This document shows, piece by piece, positions 34,507 through 43,914 of a DNA stretch of 64,000 nucleotides. Position numbers and translations under genes: made by a program. The stretch's first letter is position 1. The number at the start of each line of letters is the position of its first letter. The stretch is taken from positions 1 through 64,000 of the forward strand of contig ONEK01000001.1 of NCBI GenBank assembly GCA_900316855.1, in the 5' to 3' direction. The notes under the pieces are model-generated. The model made no database searches and was not told the origin of the DNA. It worked only from the letters and a program-made list of their open reading frames with translations. Source of the stretch: an uncultured Lachnospiraceae bacterium. GTDB taxonomy: Bacteria; Bacillota; Clostridia; Lachnospirales; Lachnospiraceae.

Positions 34507-34728
34507 ATGAGTTTAACAGCAATTGGTGCAGCAATCGCAGCCCTGTCCTGCATTGGCGCAGGCCTTGGCATCGGAAACGCTACGGCGCATGCCGTGGACG
34601 CCATCGCAAGGCAGCCCGAGGCGGACAGCAAGATCATGAGGAACCTGCTGCTGGGTTCCGCCCTCGCCGAGGCTACGGCTATCTACGGCTTCGTTCTGGG
34701 CATCCTGATCATCTTCTTCCTCGGCTGA
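34507..34728 (+). CDS. atpE: ATP synthase F0 subunit c
   Basis: 73 aa, two membrane helices joined by the conserved polar loop ARQPEA. The ion-binding carboxylate is Glu55 in SALAEATAIYG. The Na+-type rings of Ilyobacter have Gln in helix 1 and Ser after the Glu; here the aligned residues are Ile22 and Ala56, so H+ coupling is more likely. This is inference from alignment by eye. GAAAGGAG precedes the ATG. A 173-base gap with a hairpin repeat lies before it, which may allow the higher expression this subunit needs. Confidence 0.95.
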   Translation: MSLTAIGAAIAALSCIGAGLGIGNATAHAVDAIARQPEADSKIMRNLLLGSALAEATAIYGFVLGILIIFFLG

Positions 34729-34764
34729 TCCGGGCAACAATGACATAAACGAAGAGGGTACGAC

Positions 34765-35238
34765 ATGCTGCGTATTGATTACAACATCATTTTCACGATT
34801 ATCAACCTGCTGGTCCTGTACTGGCTGATGAAGAAATTCCTGTTCAAGCGGGTACACAACATCCTGGACCAGAGGCAGGCGGAGATCGGGAAGTCGTTCG
34901 AGGACGCGAAGAAGGCTTCGGACGATGCCAATGCCCTGAAGAGTCAGTATGAGGAGTCCATGAAGACGATTCAGGCGGAGCACGACAGGAGCATTGACGA
35001 CGCGAAGAGCAGGGCGAACGCGGAGTATGAGCGCATCATCTCCGATGCCAACCGCAGGTCCTCCGAAATCATCAGCGCCGCGAAAAAGCGCGCGGATGCC
35101 GCTGCGGCCGAGGAAGAGCGCAGGGCTGAGGACGATATCGCGTCCATGGTGAAGGAGGCGGCGGGCCGCATTGCGGCCAGCGAGAGCGATTCCAGCCTGT
35201 ACAATGATTTCCTGAAGGAAGTTGAGGGACAGGAGTGA
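34765..35238 (+). CDS. atpF: ATP synthase F0 subunit b
   Basis: 157 aa. One N-terminal membrane helix (about residues 6-23) is followed by a long charged helix typical of the peripheral stalk (about 30-145). It holds F1 against rotation, normally through delta. No delta gene follows: the alpha gene begins 34 bases after the stop, and its first 90 residues supply a delta C-terminal domain, the part that binds b. Confidence 0.92.
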   Translation: MLRIDYNIIFTIINLLVLYWLMKKFLFKRVHNILDQRQAEIGKSFEDAKKASDDANALKSQYEESMKTIQAEHDRSIDDAKSRANAEYERIISDANRRSSEIISAAKKRADAAAAEEERRAEDDIASMVKEAAGRIAASESDSSLYNDFLKEVEGQE

Positions 35239-35272
35239 GAGGTCTGCAGGGACAGGCATTTGTGAGGTAACT

Positions 35273-37099
35273 ATGGCGGAAGAATGGAAGAAAGCCGCTT
35301 CCCCGGATGGTCTGCATGCAGTTCTTCGCTGCGTGAGTGCGCCTTCGAAGGAGCAGGAGGAGAAATTCGTTTCGTTTCTCCGGAAACATTACGGGACGGA
35401 CAAGGTAGAGCTGACGATCCGCAGGGATCCTTCCATCGGGGGAGGCTTCATCCTGGAGATCGGCTCCGAGCAATATGACTGGAGCCGGCGCGGTATTGCG
35501 CGTCAGTTCGAGCGCCGCATCGACGAAGCGAGGGCGAAGGCACGTGCGGATTCCCCGGACAGGGTCATTCCCATGCTGCGCGACGCCGTGGACCATTTCC
35601 ACGTGCTGGCACAGAGCGAGGAGGTCGGCGAGGTTGTCACGGCCGGAGACGGCATCGTGACGATAGATGGCCTGGAACACGTGCAGTACGGTGAGATTGT
35701 CCTGTTTGAAAACGGCGTCAAGGGAATGGTGCAGAACATCGGAGACGACGGCGTCGGCGCCATCCTGTTTGATGAGGAGGGCACGATCGGCGAGGGAAGC
35801 CGCGTCATCGGGACCGGAAAGAGGGCCGGTATTCCGGTCAGCGAGGAATACCTCGGCCGTGTCGTCAACGCGCTCGGCGCGCCGATTGACGGCGGCGATC
35901 CCATCACGGCGGACGAGTACCGTGCTATCGAGCAGAAGGCGCCCGGCATCGTGGAACGAAAGAGTGTATCGGTGCCTCTTGCGACCGGCATCCTGTCCAT
36001 TGATTCCATGTTCCCGATCGGCCGCGGCCAGCGTGAGCTTATCATCGGCGACCGCCAGACGGGCAAGACCAGTATCGCCATGGACACGATCCTGAACCAG
36101 AAGGGGAAGGACTGCATCTGCGTCTACGTCGCAATCGGCCAGAAGGCATCGACGATCGCATCGCTCGTGAACACCCTGCGTCAGAACGGCGCCATGGACT
36201 ACACAATTGTCGTGTCGTCCACCGCGTCCGACCCGGCGCCGCTCCAGTATATTGCACCGTACGCGGCAACGTCTCTCGCGGAATATTTCATGCACAGGGG
36301 ACAGGACGTTCTCATTGTCTACGATGACCTCAGCAAGCACGCCGTCGCGTACCGCACGATTTCGCTGCTCCTGGGCAGGAGCCCGGGACGTGAGGCTTAT
36401 CCCGGCGACGTGTTCTACCTGCACTCGAGGCTCCTCGAGCGCTCGTCCCGCCTGTCCGATGAGCTGGGAGGCGGCTCCATCACGGCGCTGCCCATCATCG
36501 AGACGCAGGACGGCGATGTGTCGGCCTACATCCCGACGAACGTCATTTCCATCACGGACGGGCAGATCTTCCTGGAGAGCGATCTCTTCTTCGAGGGGCA
36601 GCGTCCCGCGGTCAACGTCGGACTGTCCGTATCCCGTGTCGGCGGTGCGGCACAGACGAAGGCGATGAAGACTGCTGCGGGATCGCTCCGTATCGACCTT
36701 GCGCAGTACCGCGAGATGGAGGTGTTCACACAGTTCAGCTCCGATCTCGATGATACGACGCGGAGCCAGCTGAAGCAGGGACAGATCCTCATGGAGCTGC
36801 TGAAGCAGCCGCTCGGACACCCGATGTCGCTCTCCGATGAGGTCATCACACTGACGGCCGCGCAGGGGAAGAAGCTCCTGGACCTTCCGGTGGAGCAGGT
36901 GAAGGACTTCCAGGCTGGCCTTCTGCAGTATATAGCCGGGAAGAATCCGGATCTTACTTCGGAGATCGAGAAGTCCGGCATCCTCGATGCAGGACAGAAG
37001 CAGAAGATCCTCGACCTTACGGACGAATACAAGGCGCAGCGGTCCGCGGACGCGGCAGGCGAATATGGCACAGACAAGGGAAATACGGGAGAGAATTGA
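35273..37099 (+). CDS. atpA: ATP synthase F1 subunit alpha with an N-terminal delta C-terminal domain
   Basis: 608 aa against about 505 for normal alpha. From about residue 100 it is ordinary alpha: Walker A GDRQTGKT at 259-266 (about 90 residues later than in E. coli) and arginine-finger segment SVSRVGGAAQ. Residues 1-90 match the C-terminal domain of subunit delta/OSCP: SKEQEEKFVSFL, then VELTIRRDPS, GGGFILEIGSEQYDWSRRG and ARQFERRI line up with the E. coli delta segments SEQQLAKI, VKLNCKIDKS, AGVIIRAGDMVIDGSVRG and RLERL. The N-terminal delta domain, which normally grips the alpha N-termini, is absent and no delta gene exists here. The start at 35273 has GAGGT upstream. The gamma gene overlaps its end. 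Confidence 0.92.
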   Translation: MAEEWKKAASPDGLHAVLRCVSAPSKEQEEKFVSFLRKHYGTDKVELTIRRDPSIGGGFILEIGSEQYDWSRRGIARQFERRIDEARAKARADSPDRVIPMLRDAVDHFHVLAQSEEVGEVVTAGDGIVTIDGLEHVQYGEIVLFENGVKGMVQNIGDDGVGAILFDEEGTIGEGSRVIGTGKRAGIPVSEEYLGRVVNALGAPIDGGDPITADEYRAIEQKAPGIVERKSVSVPLATGILSIDSMFPIGRGQRELIIGDRQTGKTSIAMDTILNQKGKDCICVYVAIGQKASTIASLVNTLRQNGAMDYTIVVSSTASDPAPLQYIAPYAATSLAEYFMHRGQDVLIVYDDLSKHAVAYRTISLLLGRSPGREAYPGDVFYLHSRLLERSSRLSDELGGGSITALPIIETQDGDVSAYIPTNVISITDGQIFLESDLFFEGQRPAVNVGLSVSRVGGAAQTKAMKTAAGSLRIDLAQYREMEVFTQFSSDLDDTTRSQLKQGQILMELLKQPLGHPMSLSDEVITLTAAQGKKLLDLPVEQVKDFQAGLLQYIAGKNPDLTSEIEKSGILDAGQKQKILDLTDEYKAQRSADAAGEYGTDKGNTGEN

Positions 37100-38027
37100 C
37101 AGCATACAGAGCACTCTGAAAATCACGAATGCCATGTATCTGATCTCCTCCACGAAACTCAATAACGCACGGGCAGCTCTGCAGCGGACGGAGCCGTATT
37201 TCTTCGCCCTGCAGGCGATGTTCGCCCGCGTGCTGCGGCACCTGCCGGAGGACTTCCATCACCCGTATCTCGACACAAGGGCGGAGCACGTCAACCCGCG
37301 CCGCGCCATCATCTGTGTCACGGCGGACAAGGGACTTGCGGGCGCCTACAACCACAACGTCATCAAGACAGCCATGGACCAGCTCCGTCCGGATACGAAC
37401 GACATGCTGTTCACCGTGGGTGAGGTCGGCCGGCAGTATTTCCTGCGGCACGGGGTCAACGTCGATGAGTCGTTCCATTACACGGCACAGAAGCCAACGC
37501 TCTCCAGGGCGCGACAGATCACGTCCCGCATGCTGGAGCTGTTTGCGGACGAGGAGATCGACGAGGTGTTCCTCGTCTTCACGGCGATGAAAAACTCCAT
37601 GGAGTCCGAGGTCCGGATGATCCAGCTGCTGCCGCTCATTCATCTCGATCAGAACGCGTTCGCCCAGCGGAGCGTTGCCGCGGCACAGGAGAACTTCCAC
37701 ATGGAGCCGTCTCCGGCACAGCTTCTCGACAACATCGTGCCGGACTTCGTGAACGGCTACGTCTATTCCGCGCTCGTGGAATCGTATGCCGCGGAGCACT
37801 CCGCCCGCATGCAGGCCATGGATGCCGCCAACAAGAACGGCAGGGAGCTCGTGCAGGAGCTGCAGATCCATTACAACCGGGAGCGTCAGGCACAGATCAC
37901 ACAGGAGATCACGGAGATCGCAGCCGGCGCACGGGCAAGACGGCAGCAGCTCGAGCGGGCGAAGAAGCGGCGCGAGAAGGCCGCGCATGAGTCCGGCGGC
38001 AGCAATCCGGACAGGAATCCGGCTTAA
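37065..38027 (+). CDS. atpG: ATP synthase F1 subunit gamma
   Basis: 320 aa, a little longer than the usual 285-295. It forms the central rotor shaft: the N-terminal helix REIRERIDSIQSTLKITNAM and the C-terminal helix ending in ITQEITEIAAGA are the conserved coiled coil, and ICVTADKGLAGAYN is the Rossmann-like middle. Extra charged residues form the C-terminal tail. The ATG at 37065 lies 35 bases inside the alpha gene with a weak AGGCG site, so translation is probably coupled. The overlap with alpha is unusual. Confidence 0.92.
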   Translation: MAQTREIRERIDSIQSTLKITNAMYLISSTKLNNARAALQRTEPYFFALQAMFARVLRHLPEDFHHPYLDTRAEHVNPRRAIICVTADKGLAGAYNHNVIKTAMDQLRPDTNDMLFTVGEVGRQYFLRHGVNVDESFHYTAQKPTLSRARQITSRMLELFADEEIDEVFLVFTAMKNSMESEVRMIQLLPLIHLDQNAFAQRSVAAAQENFHMEPSPAQLLDNIVPDFVNGYVYSALVESYAAEHSARMQAMDAANKNGRELVQELQIHYNRERQAQITQEITEIAAGARARRQQLERAKKRREKAAHESGGSNPDRNPA

Positions 38028-39957
<1,930 letters not shown>

Positions 39958-39959
<2 letters not shown>

Positions 39960-39988
39960 AAAATACCGGCAGCGATGCCGGTATTTTT
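39958..39988 (+). terminator. Rho-independent terminator of the atp operon
   Basis: The stem AAAAATACCGGC / GCCGGTATTTTT with a six-base loop starts at the atpC stop codon. A and T tracts on both sides mean it could work in both directions. Confidence 0.9.
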
Positions 39989-40071
39989 GCGTGAATGCCA
40001 GTATGAGACAGGACCAGCGCCAGAGATCGGATCCATTGCGCTGCCCGGATTTTAGCTGACTAAAAACTTCC

Positions 40072-40491
40072 TCAGGGCTCGACGGAGCGGCTTAAGGGCT
40101 CGTGGCCTGCGTGATCGCAGGCTATGGTGAGCGACGCGTAGGAGCCGTCCGTCTTCACCGTGCACGTGATCTTCCCTCCTGCCGGGCAGACCTTGCCGGC
40201 GTAGGTGGGCTTGGCGGGAATCTCCTTACAGGCTTCCTCAAGCGATGCGTACTCCCCTGCCGCGTAGGCATACAGGATCTCCGAGCGCATGGCATCCCGG
40301 TTGCTGTAGCACACCGCCGCCCGCGCACCCTCGATATACCGCGTGATCATCGGCGCAATGCTACCCGTCAGCGTCACCAGGATGGAAATTGCGATGATCA
40401 GCTCGACGAGGGAGAAACCCTTCTGAGCGGGTTGAGATATTGCAGGCTGTTTGCAAGATTTGGAAGGATCGGGTTTCATATCAGCCATCAT
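40072..40491 (-). CDS. pseudopilin-like protein (type IV pilin signal)
   Basis: Up to 139 aa. QKGFSLVELIIAISIL at about residues 23-38 is a type III prepilin cleavage site and start of the pilin helix (cleavage after Gly24, Phe+1, Glu+5). The C-terminal 70 residues hold four Cys that could form disulfides. No strong ribosome site precedes any of the three possible ATG codons (40491, 40488, 40479), so the start is uncertain. It lies 150 bases behind a second pilin-like gene, with a hairpin terminator between them. Confidence 0.75.
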   Translation of the reverse strand: MMADMKPDPSKSCKQPAISQPAQKGFSLVELIIAISILVTLTGSIAPMITRYIEGARAAVCYSNRDAMRSEILYAYAAGEYASLEEACKEIPAKPTYAGKVCPAGGKITCTVKTDGSYASLTIACDHAGHEPLSRSVEP

Positions 40492-40576
40492 TTTGGTTTG
40501 GACAGAAATGTACTCTGAAGGGTGCAGCTTGCCTGTCGTGTAAGTCGTGTTTTACTGAAAATAACAAAGCTAAGAC

Positions 40577-40606
40577 AAAAGCGGGACATTTTACTGCCCC
40601 GCTTTT
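40577..40606 (-). terminator. Rho-independent terminator between the two pilin genes
   Basis: The stem AAAAGCGGG / CCCGCTTTT pairs across a 12-base loop, with a T tract on the minus strand. It sits 35 bases after the stop of the first pilin gene and should limit transcription of the second. Confidence 0.75.
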
Positions 40607-40640
40607 ATCTTTCAAGTTCTCTTCACAATAGAAAATATTG

Positions 40641-41123
40641 TTACTTTGTATCGGCAGGAACCTGAAAGAGTCTGCCATCGCTCGACTTAACAATGTCGTT
40701 ACCATCGGCAACCCATACCTTTACAGCATTGTCCTTGACATTTACTTGTAATTTGATTGACTTGCCTTTGCACGCTTTTGATACCAGAGACAGCTTCTGA
40801 CTTCCAAGCGTCAAAGCCATCTGACCTTCCAACGTTTTCGTAGTTGCATCTTCTTTATCTGCAGTCAGTGTTTCAGGAAGCGTCGCACCATAGTTATATT
40901 TATCGGCAATAGTTAAATTCTCTTCCGTTAATGCAATTTGCGCTGCCTCATAAACGGTATCGAGGGTCTGCATGTCCTTAGCTTCCCTGGACTTCTCGAC
41001 ATACCGAAGGATGTTCGGTGCCAGAAGGCCGGTCAGGATTACGAGGATGGCACTGGCGATAATCAGCTCGATGAGTGAGAAGCCCTTGTCGTTCTTTTTC
41101 TTACGTGTCATGATTGCTTTCAT
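40641..41123 (-). CDS. type IV pilin-like protein
   Basis: 160 aa. A basic leader (MTRKKKNDKG) ends in KGFSLIELIIASAIL, the prepilin cleavage site with Glu at +5. Helix alpha-1 continues with NILRYVEKSREAKDMQTLD. The C-terminal 90 residues form the globular part, ending in a possible beta hairpin (KVWVADGNDIVKSSDGRLF). GGGAGGAACTGG precedes the ATG at 41123; a longer frame has no site. The gene is clearly AT-richer than its neighbours. No pilB, pilC or prepilin peptidase lies in the window. Confidence 0.85.
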   Translation of the reverse strand: MKAIMTRKKKNDKGFSLIELIIASAILVILTGLLAPNILRYVEKSREAKDMQTLDTVYEAAQIALTEENLTIADKYNYGATLPETLTADKEDATTKTLEGQMALTLGSQKLSLVSKACKGKSIKLQVNVKDNAVKVWVADGNDIVKSSDGRLFQVPADTK

Positions 41124-41233
41124 TCCAGTTCCTCCCATTATGGTTTTGGTTTCGGCGCCCACAGCCGTTTCCCTTGTGAACTCCCATTTATTTCCAATCG
41201 GTTTCCTGTGCCGATTGTGTTGCAAGTAATCAT

Positions 41234-41262
41234 ATTATAGCAGGAAATCTGCCGGCTACAAA
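41234..41262 (-). promoter_or_regulatory. pilin promoter
   Basis: On the minus strand TTTGTA (41257-41262) and TATAAT (41234-41239) are 17 bases apart. The resulting leader is about 105 bases. It contains several GGAAAC/GGGAAAC segments; I could not fit it to the c-di-GMP-I riboswitch consensus. Confidence 0.55.
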
Positions 41263-41283
41263 AATAATTATGATAAAAGTTTC

Positions 41284-41309
41284 GCTGTGATTTTGTGCAA
41301 AATCACAGC
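41284..41309. promoter_or_regulatory. 26-bp palindrome between the pilin and S51/EAL promoters
   Basis: GCTGTGATTTTG and CAAAATCACAGC are perfect 12-base arms around TG. It lies 21 bases upstream of the pilin -35 and five bases upstream of the presumed -35 of the S51/EAL gene. A dimeric regulator could control both. The half sites TGTGA/TCACA are 12 bases apart, too far for a CRP-type site (six bases). Confidence 0.7.
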
Positions 41310-41314
41310 ATTCT

Positions 41315-41343
41315 GTGACGGGCACAAATTTTCCTGCTAGAAT
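41315..41343 (+). promoter_or_regulatory. candidate promoter of the S51/GGDEF/EAL gene
   Basis: GTGACG (41315-41320) and TAGAAT (41338-41343) are 17 bases apart, and TGC before the -10 gives an extended -10. The start codon is 75 bases downstream. Confidence 0.5.
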
Positions 41344-41417
41344 GATTATCGGCAGCGGATTTCATCCGATAAGGCCGTTGGAGGAATTTTGCCCGCGGGG
41401 GCGGGCTGTTCGGGGTT

Positions 41418-43823
41418 ATGATTGTTTTTCTTACCAGTGATTTTACGGAACAGGATGGTGCGCAGGCACTTGACAGGGAACCATCCCGGGAGCCCCTCAT
41501 CGAGTCGAACGGGTTCGGTGAGCAGCTGCGCAGGGTGTGGCCGCAGGACCGGGGAGCGAATGTATTATTTGTTGCGAGCAACCCGGACGACTGGGAGCTG
41601 GAGGAGACGGACGCCGCGAAGGTGCGCGCTGCCTTTGCCGCTGCGGGGCTGTCTGTCGCGAGGATGCGCTATCTCGACCACCGCTTCGGAGAGGATATTG
41701 CAGACGGTGCGCGCAAGCTCGTATCCGAGGCGGATGTGGTCTTCCTTGCGGGAGGGCACGGACCGACGGAAAACCGGTTCCTTCTTGAGTGCCGGCTGCG
41801 GGAGTGTCTGCGGGACTTTGACGGGATCGTGATCGGCCTGTCCGCGGGCTCTGTCAACGCGGCAGACATCGCCTATACGCTGCCGGAGCTTCCGGAGGAG
41901 GTGTCAGATCCGGACTATAACCGCTTCCGGGAAGGCCTCGGGCTTACAAGGCTCCAGATCATCCCGCACCGGCAGTATCTAAGGGACAGGAAGATCGCAG
42001 GACAGGACTTCGTAAACGATATCCTGCTGCCGGACAGCCAGGGCAGATGTTTTTCCTTCATCGACGACGGCAGCTATTACCGCATTGAAAACGGTGTCAC
42101 GGAATTTTACGGAAGCGGGGACTGTATTGCCGACGGGAGGATCACACCCCTGAAGCCGGGGCTTGTGTCGCCGGAGACAGCAAGGAGCAGCCACAAGCTG
42201 TGGGATGCCCTTATGAGCGAGGGGTACGGATGCGTTGCGCTCGTGTCGTCAGACCACGGGGAAATCCGCTTCCTGCATCTGGAGGAGAGCTTCCGCAGGG
42301 AGGGCATGACGGACGCGATCCATTCGTTCCCGGATCTCATCCGCTTCATCACGGACCGGTTTGTCGTGGAGGAGGAGAAGCAGACCGTCATCGACGAGCT
42401 GCAGATTTCGAAGATCCGGAAGGAGTATCAGGAGCGCGGAAGCTTCGTCCGGACCACGCACATTGAGACGCCGCACGGCAGATCGGCATTCCAGTACACG
42501 GTTCACGCGATGGATGCGCAGTGCAGCCGGTGGATTGTCACGTTCCGGGAGATCACGAGCGTCCTGGACCACGACTGGATGACGGATGAATATTCGCGGA
42601 CCGGCTTTATCCGCGCGGCGCAGCAGCTGCTGCAGAAAGGCACAGCGGATGAGGAACTCGCGCTCGTCTACTGCAACGTGAAGGGGTTCCGCGCCGTAAA
42701 TGATCTATTTGGCGAGCAGGACGGCGATATCATGATCTTCCGGGAAAGGGATCTTCTCCGGGAGGTGCTGCATCCGCTGCTCCTTGGAAGGAGCGAAGCC
42801 GATCACTATCTGCTCCTTGTCAAGGAAAGCGAGCTCACGCCGCAGAACCTGGAGCGCCTCATGGACCGGTCATATGAGAAGGGGAGCCGCAGACTTCTGT
42901 TTACCGTCCGCTGCGGCATCTACCCGATCCGGACGAAATCGGCGTCGATTGTCAGCATGATCGACCAGGCGAAGATGACGGAGAAGTCCATCCCGGACAA
43001 TTCCGGGCAGAACTACGCCATTTACGACCGGAAGTCGCGCGACCGCTACGTGCAGTCGAGGGTCCTGCTGTCCGATTACAGGATGGGGATCAAAGAGAAG
43101 CAGTTCCTTATCTACTACCAGCCGGTTGTCTCCATGAAGAGCGGGAAGCTTGCGAGTGCGGAGGCGCTCATCCGCTGGCAGCACCCGTCGCTTGGCTTCC
43201 TCTCGCCCGGGGTGTTCATTCCGGTACTGGAGAACGCGGGCCAGATCTCCACCATCGACCGGTACATGATCGACGGCGTGCAGGAGTTCATGCAGGGCAG
43301 GACAGCCCTCGGGAAGCGGATCCTCCCCGCCGCGGTCAATCTCTCACGGCTGGATTTCTATGATCCGGGACTGTTAAGGCATATCGAGGAGAGTGTCGCG
43401 GAGGGATTCCTTACGCCGGAGAACCTGAAGCTGGAGGTCACGGAATCCGCGTACGCGGATCTCGAGAAGGCCGCGTCAGACTTCCTGCACAGCATGCAGG
43501 AACACGGCATACCCATCCTCCTTGATGATTACGGGAGCGGCATGTCATCGCTGTCCGCCATGGAGCAGTTCCCGTTCGATATCGTGAAGCTGGACATGGG
43601 GGTCGTCCGCAGGATCGGCACCGGGAAGCGCTCGGAGGCCCTGCTCCTTGGCACAATCGGCCTCGTCCATGCCATGGGCGGCAACATCGTCGCGGAGGGT
43701 GTCGAGACGAAGGAGCAGTGGGACTTCCTGAAGGATGCCGGCTGCGACATGGTGCAGGGCTATTATAAATACAAGCCCATGCCGGAGGAGGAGTTTGCGA
43801 AGCTGCTGGATGACGGGATGTGA
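41418..43823 (+). CDS. peptidase S51-degenerate GGDEF-EAL fusion protein
   Basis: 801 aa, soluble. Residues 1-250 are a peptidase S51 (dipeptidase E/cyanophycinase) domain: VVFLAGGHGPTENRF, nucleophile-elbow GLSAGSVNA with Ser142, and IIPHRQY with His184. Residues 340-380 look PAS-like. Residues 390-540 are a GGDEF fold whose signature is lost (FGEQDGDIM). Residues 545-801 are an EAL domain with all usual catalytic residues: Glu581 (EALIRW), Asn640, Glu672, Asp702-Asp703 (LDDYGSG), Lys723, Glu759 and Gln779. It is thus predicted to hydrolyse c-di-GMP under control of, or together with, a Ser peptidase-like sensor. The ribosome site is weak. A terminator follows. Confidence 0.85.
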   Translation: MIVFLTSDFTEQDGAQALDREPSREPLIESNGFGEQLRRVWPQDRGANVLFVASNPDDWELEETDAAKVRAAFAAAGLSVARMRYLDHRFGEDIADGARKLVSEADVVFLAGGHGPTENRFLLECRLRECLRDFDGIVIGLSAGSVNAADIAYTLPELPEEVSDPDYNRFREGLGLTRLQIIPHRQYLRDRKIAGQDFVNDILLPDSQGRCFSFIDDGSYYRIENGVTEFYGSGDCIADGRITPLKPGLVSPETARSSHKLWDALMSEGYGCVALVSSDHGEIRFLHLEESFRREGMTDAIHSFPDLIRFITDRFVVEEEKQTVIDELQISKIRKEYQERGSFVRTTHIETPHGRSAFQYTVHAMDAQCSRWIVTFREITSVLDHDWMTDEYSRTGFIRAAQQLLQKGTADEELALVYCNVKGFRAVNDLFGEQDGDIMIFRERDLLREVLHPLLLGRSEADHYLLLVKESELTPQNLERLMDRSYEKGSRRLLFTVRCGIYPIRTKSASIVSMIDQAKMTEKSIPDNSGQNYAIYDRKSRDRYVQSRVLLSDYRMGIKEKQFLIYYQPVVSMKSGKLASAEALIRWQHPSLGFLSPGVFIPVLENAGQISTIDRYMIDGVQEFMQGRTALGKRILPAAVNLSRLDFYDPGLLRHIEESVAEGFLTPENLKLEVTESAYADLEKAASDFLHSMQEHGIPILLDDYGSGMSSLSAMEQFPFDIVKLDMGVVRRIGTGKRSEALLLGTIGLVHAMGGNIVAEGVETKEQWDFLKDAGCDMVQGYYKYKPMPEEEFAKLLDDGM

Positions 43824-43858
43824 CATGACCGGTCTGGCACAGAATGCGTGGATAATCA

Positions 43859-43886
43859 AAGGCCGGGGAGTTCACTCCCCGGCCTT
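43859..43886. terminator. hairpin between convergent genes
   Basis: The perfect 13-bp stem AAGGCCGGGGAGT / ACTCCCCGGCCTT with a TC loop lies between the S51/EAL gene and the convergent GH3 gene. Confidence 0.75.
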
Positions 43887-43914
43887 CGTTATGGATTCAG
43901 AACCTGTGTGATGT

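Noticed and set aside
35072-37162. 696-codon open frame antisense to the alpha subunit gene
   Set aside because: It mirrors the codon pattern of atpA, has no ribosome site or recognisable domains, and spans gene ends on the other strand. It is a GC-driven shadow.
41124-41233. c-di-GMP-I (GEMM) riboswitch before the pilin gene
   Set aside because: Position and biology fit, but the conserved core (GACGCAAAG and the tetraloop receptor) is not present.
41284-41309. CRP/FNR-type operator
   Set aside because: TGTGA and TCACA are 12 bases apart, while CRP sites need six; kept only as an unassigned palindrome.
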